This document shows, piece after piece, positions 36,747 to 44,812 of a stretch of 64,000 nucleotides of DNA; positions within the stretch are counted from its first letter, which is position 1, and each line of letters starts with the position of its first letter. A program made the position numbers and the translations under genes. The notes below the pieces were generated by a model. It was given only the letters and a program-made list of their open reading frames with translations. It did no database searches and was not told the origin of the DNA. This DNA comes from Phytohabitans sp036906915 (GTDB lineage Bacteria; Actinomycetota; Actinomycetes; Mycobacteriales; Micromonosporaceae): NCBI RefSeq assembly GCF_036906915.1, contig NZ_JBAKHX010000003.1:158013-222012 (forward strand), in the 5' to 3' direction.

Positions 36747-38620
36747 GAGTGTCCATCGTGGAATGAGCTGGATACGCCCTCGTATGTCAGGTGCAGCGCC
36801 ATGCCCAGGTCGGCGTGGCTGAGGTTGTGACAGTGGTTCATCCAGAGGCCCGGGTTGGTGGCGCGGAAGCCCACCTCCCACACCTCTCCGGGCCGCACGT
36901 CGAACGTGTCCAGCAGCAACGGGCTTCCCGCCGGGGCCCTGCCGTCCTTCGTGAGCACCAGCACCCGGTGGCCGTGCAGGTGCCACGGGTGGGTCTCGAA
37001 GCCTCGGTTCACCACGGTCACGCGCACCAGGTCGTCCGCGCGCACGATCTGCGTAGGCGTGGCCGGGTACGCGCGGCCGTTGATCGTGTGCGCGTACTTC
37101 GGTCCGCCACTCAGCCGGACGCCCCGGTCCAGCACCATCGTGAAGTGGCGGTCGAAGCGGCTGTCCGGCCCGAACTCTCCCGAGGCCGGGCTGCCGTACC
37201 GGGTCAGCTCCAGCTCCGGCCAGTTAGCGGTGTTCTCGACCGCGGGTGCGCTGCCATCCGGTGACAGGCGCAGCCCGGTCATGAGGTCGTCGCCGGCGAG
37301 CAGCGCCACCGGCCCGTCCGGCATCGTGAACGCCAGGTCGTACCGACCACCGGCGGGCAGCCGCAACCCGGTTCGACTCAGCTCGCCCGGCCGGTTGAGG
37401 TCGTTCCCGTCGACCGCGACCAGCCGGTACGGCGTACCCGCGAGCGTGAACCGCCGCGGTGTGCTGTCGGTGTTGATCAGCCGCAGCCGCACGCTGGTGC
37501 CGGGCCTCGTTTCCCGGACGTCTGCGCGGTCGTGGGTGCCAAAGGCCACCTCGCCTGCGAACGTATGCACCGGGATCGCCAGGTCCAGCCCCGTGCTCGC
37601 GGCACCGCGCGGCGCCACCACCAGCGTCCCGTACAGGCCCAGCCGCACGCCCCGGTCGGAGACCTGGTGGGTGTGGTACCAGTACGTGCCGACCTGGTTC
37701 GCGAGGAACCGGTAGACGTGCTCCTGGCCGGGCAGCACGGCGTCCTGCGTCACGCCGGGCGCCCCGTCCTCGGCGTTCGGCACGTCGTACCCGTGCCAGT
37801 GCAGCGTGACGCCCCGGTCGATGTCCTGGTTGCGCAGGGTCACCTCGATGAGGTCGCCCTCGGTCGCGGTGAGCGCCGGCCCGGGCACCTGCCCGTTGTA
37901 CGTCCACGCCGCCACCGTCCTGCCCGAGGCGAGCGTGACCGTGGCCTGCCGTGCGGTGAGCTCGTACCGCCGCACCGTCCCGCCCCCCGCCGGCTCGGTC
38001 GGGCCGCGCAGTGCGCTGACGGGTCTGGCCCGGCTCGCCGCGAGCCGGCTGGGCACCCCGCCGCTGTCGACGGTGTCGCCGGGCACGAAGGCCAGCCCGG
38101 CGCCCACCACCGCCGCGAGCGCCACCAGGGCGGTGCCCGCCCGCGCTACCCCGCCGGTCCCGGCCAGCCCCGCCGCACGCCAGGTGATCAGCGTCGCCGC
38201 GCCGACTAGGGTCACGGTCAGCAGTGCGGCGCTCCACGTCGCCGGGTACCCGATGAGCAGCGGGAACACCAGGCCGGCCGCGGCGGCGTACCCGGCTGTC
38301 AACAAACCCGCGACCGCCCGGCCGGCGGCGGGCCGCGCGCCCCCGAATACGCGCGGCCCGGCGAGGACGGCGGCGGTGACGCCGCCGGCGAGCAGCAGCG
38401 GCAGCGTGAGGGTGACCTTCTCCTGCGCGAACCACCAGCCCTCCGCCGCGAGCGCCACGGTGGTGGCGACCCGCCCGAGCGAGACAGTGACCGCCAGCGC
38501 GCAGAGAGCCCGCGCCAGGAGCAGGCGACCGGTCCCGAGCATCACGGCCGCGCCGATCCACGCGGCCGTGGCAAGAAACGCCACCACCAGGTCGACCGCA
38601 GCCAGCTGAGACGCATTCAT
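36743..38620 (-). CDS. Multicopper oxidase with N-terminal membrane domain
   Basis: The 625-residue protein combines ~180 residues with about five or six transmembrane helices and a complete multicopper oxidase. The four copper motifs are present: HWHGYD, YWYHTHQV, HPWHLHGH, and MNHCHNLSHADLGM, the last with the Cys of the type 1 site. Copper-dependent oxidation of metals or phenolic compounds at the outer membrane face is the likely role. It overlaps the upstream small membrane protein gene by 4 bases, so they are coupled. Most bacterial enzymes of this class have a Tat signal instead; here the protein is membrane-bound. Confidence 0.88.
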   Translation of the reverse strand: MNASQLAAVDLVVAFLATAAWIGAAVMLGTGRLLLARALCALAVTVSLGRVATTVALAAEGWWFAQEKVTLTLPLLLAGGVTAAVLAGPRVFGGARPAAGRAVAGLLTAGYAAAAGLVFPLLIGYPATWSAALLTVTLVGAATLITWRAAGLAGTGGVARAGTALVALAAVVGAGLAFVPGDTVDSGGVPSRLAASRARPVSALRGPTEPAGGGTVRRYELTARQATVTLASGRTVAAWTYNGQVPGPALTATEGDLIEVTLRNQDIDRGVTLHWHGYDVPNAEDGAPGVTQDAVLPGQEHVYRFLANQVGTYWYHTHQVSDRGVRLGLYGTLVVAPRGAASTGLDLAIPVHTFAGEVAFGTHDRADVRETRPGTSVRLRLINTDSTPRRFTLAGTPYRLVAVDGNDLNRPGELSRTGLRLPAGGRYDLAFTMPDGPVALLAGDDLMTGLRLSPDGSAPAVENTANWPELELTRYGSPASGEFGPDSRFDRHFTMVLDRGVRLSGGPKYAHTINGRAYPATPTQIVRADDLVRVTVVNRGFETHPWHLHGHRVLVLTKDGRAPAGSPLLLDTFDVRPGEVWEVGFRATNPGLWMNHCHNLSHADLGMALHLTYEGVSSSFHDGHS

Positions 38621-39048
38621 GCCGGGGCCACCTCAGCGGTCGGCCGCTTGGACAACTCGCGGGCGCGGCGCGCGGCCATGCCGGCGACGGCCATCGTGAC
38701 CAGGCCGTTGACCGCGTGCAGGGCGAGGATCGCCAGGCCCGCCGGGGTCGTGTCGCCGTCCGCGCCACCGGAGACCGCGTTGCCCAGCACGATGATCAGC
38801 ACCTGTACGACGACGAGGCCGAGCGGCGCCACGGTGAGCCCGATCAGCTTGCCGGGCGCCCTGAGCAGCGCGGCGGTCGCGGTAGCGAGCAGGACCAGCA
38901 CCGGAATGACCACCATGCCGTTGATGCTGTGGAGGCTGTACGAGTCGTCCTCCTGCGGCCGGTCGAACGCCCCGACCGCCGCGAAGTAGAACTGCACCAG
39001 GATCGCGACGCCCACGAGCCGGGTCAGCACGACATAGGCCATGCGCAT
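38617..39048 (-). CDS. Small four-helix membrane protein beside the multicopper oxidase
   Basis: The 143-residue protein has four hydrophobic helices (AYVVLTRLVGVAILVQFYFAA; MVVIPVLVLLATATAALL; LIGLTVAPLGLVVVQVLIIVL; LAILALHAVNGLVTMAVAGMA). A His in SLHSINGM and another in LALHAVNG sit inside or near helices and could bind haem or copper. The start ATG 39048 has GGAG nine bases upstream. Coupled translation with the oxidase suggests that it is an electron-transfer or assembly partner. It resembles DUF6220-type proteins, a moderately certain match. Confidence 0.65.
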   Translation of the reverse strand: MRMAYVVLTRLVGVAILVQFYFAAVGAFDRPQEDDSYSLHSINGMVVIPVLVLLATATAALLRAPGKLIGLTVAPLGLVVVQVLIIVLGNAVSGGADGDTTPAGLAILALHAVNGLVTMAVAGMAARRARELSKRPTAEVAPA

Positions 39049-39219
39049 GGAAGGGCTCCTCTCTCGATGAAAGGCAGCCTGCCGCGCGCGGCGCCTCCGG
39101 TCGTCGGGCCGGAAACGGCGACGAGGTACGGCATCGGGCTCAGTCCGGCGCTCAGCGGGTACGCGCACGGGCGTATCCCGCTACGCCGGTGGACGGATCT
39201 CGGGCGGCTGGCCAGCGGA

Positions 39220-39225
39220 TACGAT
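39220..39225 (+). promoter_or_regulatory. -10 element of a leaderless promoter
   Basis: TACGAT ends 6 bases before ATG 39232, with no ribosome-binding site between. Confidence 0.45.
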
Positions 39226-39231
39226 CGCGCC

Positions 39232-40398
39232 ATGCCCCTGATGAGCCGACGCCTGCCGGTATGGGCACAGGACACGCTGCTGGCGGCGTTCGTGACTTAC
39301 GCGCAGATCAGCGGCACACAGCGGTTCGGGGCCGATGAGCTCGCCGCGCTCGATACGGTCGGCATGTACGGGCACGCGATCCTGCTGTTCACTAGCGGCG
39401 TCGCCCTTGCGATGCGGCGCCGCTACCCGGTGGCCGTCTTCAAGTACGTGGCCGTCGCGAGCCTGATCTACTACGTGGCCGGGTATCCGGACGGGCCTGG
39501 CTGGCTGGCGCTGTTCGTCGCGGTCTACACGGTCAACGCGTACGGCCGCGAGCAGTACGCGCGGTGGGTGGCCTGGTCGGGGCTGCTCGTCATCATGGTC
39601 GGCTGGGTGATCGCCGCTTACCTGCACCCGCCTACCGAGGTGGGCTGGCTGTTCTTCCGGATCGGCACGGCATTTCTCGCGGCGATGATGGGTGTCTCGC
39701 TGCGGATGCGGCGCAAGCTCATCGCCGAGGCGCACGAGCGGGCGGAGCGCGCTGAGCGCACCCGCGAAGAGGAGGCCCGGCGCCGGGTGGACGCCGAGCG
39801 GCTGCGCATCGCCCGCGAGGTGCACGACACCGTCGCACACGCCATCGCCGTGATCAACGTGCAGGCCGGCGTCACCGCGCACGTGCTCGACAAGCATCCC
39901 GAACAGGCGCGCGCGACGCTCGTGACGATCGAGCAGACCAGCGCGAGGGCGCTGCGCGAGCTTCGGGTCACGCTCGGGGTACTGCGCGGAGCCGACGAAG
40001 ACGGTCGGGCGCCCGCGCCAGGGCTGGATCGTGTCGACGAGCTGGTCGGGATCGCCCGCGAGGCGGGGCTCGACGTCACGGTGGAGAGCCGGGAAGCCCT
40101 GCGAGAACTGCCGGGCGCCGTCGACACCGCCGCGTACCGCATCCTCCAGGAGTCGATCACCAACGTGATCCGGCACGCTGGGCCGACCCGGGTCACCGTC
40201 GCGCTCGCGCACGGCGCCGACGACCTGACGATCCGGGTCAGCGACGAGGGCAGCGGCCCTGCCAGCGGAAATGGCAGCGGCCGGGGAATCCAGGGCATGC
40301 AGGAACGCTGCGAGCTGCTCGGCGGCGAGCTCACCGCGGGTCCGCGCCCCGCCGGCGGGTTCGAGGTCTTCGCGAGGCTCCCGGTGGTGCCCGCGTGA
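39232..40398 (+). CDS. Sensor histidine kinase (HisKA_3 family)
   Basis: The 388-residue kinase has about five transmembrane helices in residues 10-155, a charged coiled linker (EAHERAERAERTREEEARR), the phospho-acceptor motif RIAREVHDTVAHAIAVINVQAG, and an HATPase with LQESITNVIRHAGPT and GSGRGIQGMQERCELLGG. This is the DesK-like form that senses through its membrane domain. It overlaps the response regulator gene by 4 bases. Confidence 0.88.
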   Translation: MPLMSRRLPVWAQDTLLAAFVTYAQISGTQRFGADELAALDTVGMYGHAILLFTSGVALAMRRRYPVAVFKYVAVASLIYYVAGYPDGPGWLALFVAVYTVNAYGREQYARWVAWSGLLVIMVGWVIAAYLHPPTEVGWLFFRIGTAFLAAMMGVSLRMRRKLIAEAHERAERAERTREEEARRRVDAERLRIAREVHDTVAHAIAVINVQAGVTAHVLDKHPEQARATLVTIEQTSARALRELRVTLGVLRGADEDGRAPAPGLDRVDELVGIAREAGLDVTVESREALRELPGAVDTAAYRILQESITNVIRHAGPTRVTVALAHGADDLTIRVSDEGSGPASGNGSGRGIQGMQERCELLGGELTAGPRPAGGFEVFARLPVVPA

Positions 40399-41066
40399 AC
40401 ACGGCTGTACGTGTCCTTCTGGCGGATGATCAGGTGCTGGTGCGCACCGGGTTCAAGCTGCTGCTCGACTCGGAAGACGGCATCGAGGTGGTGGGGGAGG
40501 CCGCCAACGGTTCCGAGGCGGTCAACCTCGCCCGCGCGCACCGCCCCGACGTGGTGCTGATGGACATCCGTATGCCGGTGCTCGACGGCATCAAAGCCAC
40601 CAGGGAGATCGCCGGCACCCGCGGGCTGGAGGGGGTGCGGGTGCTGATCCTGACCACGTACGACACCGACGAGTACGTGTTCGAGGCCCTCGAAGCGGGT
40701 GCGAGCGGCTTCCTGCTCAAGGACAGTGGCCCGGCCGAGCTGCTGCACGCCATCCGGGTCGTGGCGGCCGGTGAGGCCCTGCTCGCGCCGCGGATCACCC
40801 GGCGGCTGATCGCCCAGTTCACGGCGGCACGCGCCGTGCAGCATGTGGCCGACGACCGCCTCGCGGTGCTCACCCAGCGGGAGCGCGAGGTGCTCGCCCT
40901 GGTCGGGCGCGGACTGAGCAATGATGAGATCGCCGGGGCGCTGACGCTGAGCCCGGCCACCGCGCGCACGCACGTGAGTCGTGCGATGGTCAAACTGGGA
41001 GCCCGCGACCGTGCGCAGCTCGTGGTCGCCGCGTACGAGTCCGGGCTGGTGACGCTGGGGGGCTGA
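40395..41066 (+). CDS. NarL/LuxR-type response regulator
   Basis: The 223-residue protein has a receiver domain (VRVLLADDQVLVRTGFK, VVLMDIRMPVLDGI, FLLKDSGP) and a LuxR HTH (LTQREREVLALVGRGLSNDEIAGALTLSPATARTHV). The GTG start overlaps the kinase stop. The next gene, a methyltransferase, starts one base after its stop and may be part of the same mRNA. Confidence 0.9.
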   Translation: MNTAVRVLLADDQVLVRTGFKLLLDSEDGIEVVGEAANGSEAVNLARAHRPDVVLMDIRMPVLDGIKATREIAGTRGLEGVRVLILTTYDTDEYVFEALEAGASGFLLKDSGPAELLHAIRVVAAGEALLAPRITRRLIAQFTAARAVQHVADDRLAVLTQREREVLALVGRGLSNDEIAGALTLSPATARTHVSRAMVKLGARDRAQLVVAAYESGLVTLGG

Positions 41067-41067
41067 C

Positions 41068-41685
41068 ATGACCGATCCGGACGAGGTGGCCCGGGAGCTG
41101 GCCGCGAAGTCGCTGGCCGCGGGCGACCCGACCGGCTGGTTCGAGCCGCTGTACGGCACTGGCGAGGTCCCTTGGGATCGAAGCGCGCCGCACAGCCTGC
41201 TGGTGCGCTGGGGCGAGAAGCAGGCGCCCGCCGGGCACGGGCTCCGCGCGCTGGTCGTCGGCTGCGGCTTCGGCCGGGACGCCGAGTACGTGGCCGGCTT
41301 CGGGTACGACACGGTGGCGTTCGACATCGCGCCGAGCGCCGTGAAGGCCGCCCAGGAGCGGTACCCCGGGTCCCCTGTCCGGTACGTGGTGGCCGATCTG
41401 TTGCGGCCGCCCGCCGACTGGCGCCACGCGTACGACCTGGTCGTCGAGAGCATGACCGTGCAGTCGCTGCCGCCAGACCTGCACCCGGCGGCGATCGCGA
41501 GCGTGCGCGAGTTCGTGGCACCCGGCGGCCGGCTGCTCGTGGTAGCGGCGGCCGAATCCGGCACGCCACCGGCGCCGCCGTGGCCGCTCACCCCAGCCGA
41601 GATCGACTCGTTCGCGGCCGGCGGGCTCGCTCCCGTGCGGGTGGAAAAGTTGGACGACAGGTGGTCCGCAGAATTTTTTCGGTGA
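41068..41685 (+). CDS. TPMT-like SAM-dependent methyltransferase
   Basis: The 205-residue protein has the SAM motif ALVVGCGFGRDAEYVAGFGYD, the acidic motif VAFDIAPSAVKAAQERYPG, and DLVVESMTVQSLPPDL. The opening WFEPLYGTGEVPWD is characteristic of the thiopurine S-methyltransferase-like group, which methylates thiols, selenium or tellurium compounds and other small molecules. It is linked to the two-component system by a one-base gap. Confidence 0.8.
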   Translation: MTDPDEVARELAAKSLAAGDPTGWFEPLYGTGEVPWDRSAPHSLLVRWGEKQAPAGHGLRALVVGCGFGRDAEYVAGFGYDTVAFDIAPSAVKAAQERYPGSPVRYVVADLLRPPADWRHAYDLVVESMTVQSLPPDLHPAAIASVREFVAPGGRLLVVAAAESGTPPAPPWPLTPAEIDSFAAGGLAPVRVEKLDDRWSAEFFR

Positions 41686-41687
41686 GT

Positions 41688-41714
41688 TGTCGATCCGGCC
41701 GTCTCCCGGTCGAC
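41688..41714 (+). promoter_or_regulatory. ECF42-type promoter, first YCII gene
   Basis: TGTCGA (41688-41693), 17 bases, CGAC (41711-41714). The same spacing and elements recur before the other two YCII genes (42352 and 44256), so they are probably read by the ECF42 sigma factor at 42979. Confidence 0.7.
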
Positions 41715-41757
41715 GCGTTGGTAGGACGTAACCCGAACACCCTAAGGAGACACCGCG

Positions 41758-42177
41758 ATGCGTTTCATGGTTCTGATCAAGGCCAACGCGCAGTCCGAGG
41801 CCGGCGAAATGCCGAGCGAGGAGCTGCTGACCGCGATGACGAAGTACAACGAAGAGCTGGTCAACGCCGGGGTCATGCTCGCCGGTGAGGGGCTGCACCC
41901 CAGCTCGAAGGGGGCCCGGGTCCGCTTCGGCGCGGGCCAGCCGACGGTGATCGACGGGCCGTTCACCGAGACGAAGGAGCTGATCGCGGGGTACTGGCTG
42001 ATCCAGGTGAAGTCGCTCGACGAGGCGATCGAGTGGGTCAAGCGGGTGCCGAACCCGGACAACGAGGCGTCGGAGATCGAGATCCGGCAGGTCTTCGAGA
42101 TCGACGACTTCGGCCCCGAGCTGACCCCTGAGCTGCGCGCCAAGGAGGCCGACCTCCGCGCCCGCACCGAGAGCTGA
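41758..42177 (+). CDS. YCII/DGPF-domain protein 1
   Basis: The 139-residue protein has one YCII domain: MRFMVLIKANAQSE at the start, the signature IDGPFTETKELIAGYW, then SLDEAIEWVKRVP. The start has AAGGAGA upstream. YCII folds are ferredoxin-like with a conserved His/Asp pair in some members. Their activity is unsettled, but DGPF-type members typically accompany ECF42 sigma factors, as here. A promoter of the shared type lies 44 bases before the start. Confidence 0.85.
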   Translation: MRFMVLIKANAQSEAGEMPSEELLTAMTKYNEELVNAGVMLAGEGLHPSSKGARVRFGAGQPTVIDGPFTETKELIAGYWLIQVKSLDEAIEWVKRVPNPDNEASEIEIRQVFEIDDFGPELTPELRAKEADLRARTES

Positions 42178-42218
42178 CCTCCTCCTCCCGGCGGTCGTCG
42201 ATCAACGGTCTTTCCGTC

Positions 42219-42275
42219 GATCAAGGGCGAACGCACGTGGTTTGATCTCCGATCCACGTGCGTTTGCCCTTGATC
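42219..42275. repeat. 57-bp palindromic repeat, copy D
   Basis: This copy has one change in the left arm (GATCAAGGGCGAACG) and is otherwise palindromic. Extra GATCAA and TTGATC boxes flank it about 12 bases outside on both sides. It lies between two YCII genes, before the promoter at 42352. Confidence 0.95.
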
Positions 42276-42351
42276 GATGCGAATGTCCTTGATCCGCGAC
42301 CGCCGGGAGGACGCCGGCTTAGGATTTTCTTCGCGATCCGGCGGCGGCTCA

Positions 42352-42378
42352 TGTCCGGACCGGGACGGCCGCGCCGAC
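42352..42378 (+). promoter_or_regulatory. ECF42-type promoter, second YCII gene
   Basis: TGTCCG (42352-42357), 17 bases, CGAC (42375-42378), a slightly weaker first box than in the other two promoters but with the same spacing. Confidence 0.6.
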
Positions 42379-42423
42379 GTCTCGGGTGAAGGCGCCGCAC
42401 GGGCGCCGCCGAGAGGAGCCACC

Positions 42424-42849
42424 ATGAAGTACATGATCATGCTGTACGCGTCCCAGCGCGACTACGACGCCATGGCGGGCAAGGGCAGCCCCGACTCGCC
42501 GGCGTGGCAGCCGGAAGACGTGGCGGCCATGCACGAGTACATGGGGAAGTGGAACCAGGCGCTGATCGAGTCGGGCGAGTTCGTCGACGCGCACGGGCTG
42601 TCCGCGCCCGTACACACCCGGCGCATCACCGGGGTAAAGGACGGCGTGCCGGTGGTGACCGACGGGCCGTACGCCGAGACCCAGGAGGTGCTGGCCGGCT
42701 ACAACGTGGTCGAGTGCCCCAGCTTCGACCGCGCCACCGAGCTGGCCGCCCAGATCACGCTGTGCCCCGCGCCGGCCGGCATCGACATGAGCTCCTGGTA
42801 TGTCGACGTGCGGCCGATCGACGACGGCCCAGGCGACATCGAGAGCTAA
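42424..42849 (+). CDS. YCII/DGPF-domain protein 2
   Basis: The 141-residue protein begins MKYMIMLYASQRDYDAMAG and has the signature VTDGPYAETQEVLAGYNVV. An N-terminal insert (GSPDSPAWQPEDVAAMHEY) separates the first strand from the helix. GAGGAG precedes the ATG. It is followed, through a repeat element with a small frame, by the ECF42 sigma gene, so sigma expression probably depends on this transcript. Confidence 0.85.
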   Translation: MKYMIMLYASQRDYDAMAGKGSPDSPAWQPEDVAAMHEYMGKWNQALIESGEFVDAHGLSAPVHTRRITGVKDGVPVVTDGPYAETQEVLAGYNVVECPSFDRATELAAQITLCPAPAGIDMSSWYVDVRPIDDGPGDIES

Positions 42850-42853
42850 AGAC

Positions 42854-42982
42854 ATGGCCGGTCCAACTGGCGCTCGCCTTCGCTCGCGCGGGTCATGCGC
42901 CTGGAAGCCTCCCTGTAGCCGCCAGTCGCTTCGGTCGCTGCGCTCCCTGCGCTTGGTGGCGGCTGCGGGAGGCGGCGCATGA
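42854..42982 (+). CDS. Small ORF in repeat element, copy 3 (42 aa)
   Basis: The frame starts 4 bases after the YCII stop and ends in TGA overlapping the sigma-factor ATG at 42979. The product begins M-A-G-P-T-G-A-R-L-R-S-R-G-S-C-A and ends A-A-A-G-G-G-A, nearly identical to the frame at 25226. Its last codons provide GGGAGG for the sigma gene. Confidence 0.4.
   Translation: MAGPTGARLRSRGSCAWKPPCSRQSLRSLRSLRLVAAAGGGA
42868..42982 (+). repeat. Junction repeat element, copy 3 (115 bp)
   Basis: This full-length copy begins TGGCGCTCGCC and ends at the start codon of the ECF42 sigma gene. It matches copy 2 between sigK and rskA with only a few substitutions over 115 bp. Confidence 0.92.
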
Positions 42983-44214
42983 CCGGTGACCGCGTCGAGG
43001 GACTGCTGCGCGAGTTGGCGCCGCGGGCTCTCGGCGCGGTGGTGCGCCGGTACGGCCACTTCGACCTCGCTGAGGACGCGGTGCAGGAGGCGATGCTCGC
43101 CGCCGCGACCCAATGGGCCGCGGATGGCGTACCCGCCAATCCGCGCGCCTGGCTGATCACCGTATCCGCTCGGCGCCTCACCGACCTGCTCCGCGCCGAG
43201 CAGGCCAGGCGCCGCCGCGAGGAGGAGGTCTGGTACCGGGAACTGCCGCTCGCCGACTACCACACCGCGGACGCCGACGACACGCTCGTGCTGCTGTTCA
43301 TGTGCTGCCACCCGGCGCTGTCGCCAGCGTCGCAGATCGCGCTGACGCTGCGGGCGGTCGGCGGCCTGACCACCGGTGAGATCGCCCGCGCGTTCATGGT
43401 GCCGGAGGGCACGATGACGCGCCGGATCACCCGGGCGAAGCAGTCGATCAAGGAGAGTGGCATCCCGTTCGGCCTGCCGCCAGCGGCCGAGCGCGGCGAC
43501 CGGCTCGCCGCCGTGCTGCACGCGCTCTACCTGATCTTCAATGAGGGCTACGCGAGCACGAGCGGCCCGCGCCTGCACCGGGTGGAGCTGTCGGCGGAGG
43601 CGATCCGGCTGACCCGGATCGTGCACTGGCTGCTGCCCGACGATGCCGAGGTCACGGGGTTGCTCGCGCTCATGCTGCTCACCGACGCCCGGCGTCTGGC
43701 CCGCACCGGTCCCGCTGGCGAGCTGATCCCGATGGCCGAGCAGGACCGCGGCCGCTGGAACGCCGAGCAGATCGCCGAGGGAGTGGCCCTGGTCAGCGAG
43801 GCTCTAGCGAAGGGGCCCGCCGGCCAGTACCAGGTCCAGGCGGCCATCGCGGCGCTGCACGACGAGGCACCGACCGCCGAGACGACCGACTGGCCGCAGA
43901 TCGTGGCCCTGTACGAGGTGCTGCTGGACCTTTCCGACAACCCCATGGTGGCGCTGAACCACGCGGTCGCGGTGGCCATGACGCGCGGCCCGGAGGCCGG
44001 CCTTACGCTGCTCGACAAGCTCGCGGCCGACGACCGACTCGCGTCCGACCACCGTATGTACGCCGTGCGTGCGCACCTGCTGGAGATGGCCGGCGACGAG
44101 GAGGCCGCCCGCGAGGCCTACCTGACGGCGTCCCGCCGCACGACCAGCCTGCCCCGCCAGCGCTACCTGAACGCCCGAGCCGCCCGCCTCACGCCGTCCG
44201 AGTCAGCTCCATGA
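42979..44214 (+). CDS. ECF42-type sigma factor with long C-terminal extension
   Basis: The 411-residue protein has sigma region 2 (VVRRYGHFDLAEDAVQEAMLAAATQW and WLITVSARRLTDLLRAEQ) and region 4 (ALTLRAVGGLTTGEIARAFMVPEGTMTRRITRAKQSIK) in its first ~190 residues. A ~220-residue helical extension follows, with YLIFNEGYASTSGP, GLLALMLLTDARRLAR and ALYEVLLDLSDNPMVALNHAVA, characteristic of this group. No anti-sigma gene is adjacent; control is thought to act through the extension. YCII genes flank it on both sides and share a promoter motif. Confidence 0.92.
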   Translation: MTGDRVEGLLRELAPRALGAVVRRYGHFDLAEDAVQEAMLAAATQWAADGVPANPRAWLITVSARRLTDLLRAEQARRRREEEVWYRELPLADYHTADADDTLVLLFMCCHPALSPASQIALTLRAVGGLTTGEIARAFMVPEGTMTRRITRAKQSIKESGIPFGLPPAAERGDRLAAVLHALYLIFNEGYASTSGPRLHRVELSAEAIRLTRIVHWLLPDDAEVTGLLALMLLTDARRLARTGPAGELIPMAEQDRGRWNAEQIAEGVALVSEALAKGPAGQYQVQAAIAALHDEAPTAETTDWPQIVALYEVLLDLSDNPMVALNHAVAVAMTRGPEAGLTLLDKLAADDRLASDHRMYAVRAHLLEMAGDEEAAREAYLTASRRTTSLPRQRYLNARAARLTPSESAP

Positions 44215-44255
44215 CCCAGCGCGGCAGAGGTTGACTCCTGATGTCTGTGGAGGGA

Positions 44256-44282
44256 TGTCGAGAATCGGGAGCGGGCTCCGAC
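44256..44282 (+). promoter_or_regulatory. ECF42-type promoter, third YCII gene
   Basis: TGTCGA (44256-44261), 17 bases, CGAC (44279-44282), identical in both boxes to the promoter at 41688. Confidence 0.7.
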
Positions 44283-44333
44283 CCATCTGTGAATGCGCCC
44301 GCCGGGGGCGTCGCGAAACAGGGAGTGAGCAGC

Positions 44334-44702
44334 GTGAAGTACCTGTTGATCATGAACATCAACCCCAGCGTCCTGGCGGCACTGTCCGAGGACGAGCGGA
44401 ACGCGATCGGCAGCGGCCACGAGGAGTTCATGCGCACGATCCGGGAGTCGGGCGAGATGATCAGCACGAACGCTCTGGCCGATCCGGCGAACAGCGTCGT
44501 GGTCCGGTCCAAGGGCGGCGAGCAGGTGGTGACCGATGGGCCTTTCGCCGAGTCGAAGGAGTACTTCGGCGGGTACTACCTGGTCGACTGCGAGACCAAG
44601 GAGCGCGCAGTCGAGCTGGCCGGCATGATCCCCGACTCGAAGATCGAGGGCCTCGGCATCGAGGTACGCCCGGTGATGTTCTCCGCCGGCAGCGAGATGT
44701 AG
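44334..44702 (+). CDS. YCII/DGPF-domain protein 3
   Basis: The 122-residue protein starts at GTG 44334 behind GGAG. It reads KYLLIMNINPSVLAALSEDE, then the classic signature VTDGPFAESKEYFGGYYLVD, and ends GLGIEVRPVMF. It is the most canonical of the three YCII proteins here. A shared-type promoter lies 52 bases upstream. Confidence 0.88.
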   Translation: MKYLLIMNINPSVLAALSEDERNAIGSGHEEFMRTIRESGEMISTNALADPANSVVVRSKGGEQVVTDGPFAESKEYFGGYYLVDCETKERAVELAGMIPDSKIEGLGIEVRPVMFSAGSEM

Positions 44703-44726
44703 CGGCCGATCAAGGAGGATCGCATC

Positions 44727-44783
44727 GATCAAGGGCAAACGCACGTGGATCGGAGATCCAACCACGTGCGTTTGCCCTTGATC
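44727..44783. repeat. 57-bp palindromic repeat, copy E
   Basis: This is a near-perfect copy between the convergent third YCII gene and the oxidoreductase gene, where it could terminate both. GATCAAGG also occurs about 12 bases before the left arm. Confidence 0.95.
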
Positions 44784-44812
44784 GGGGGGAAGGGGGCGTG
44801 GCCGGCGCGTTG

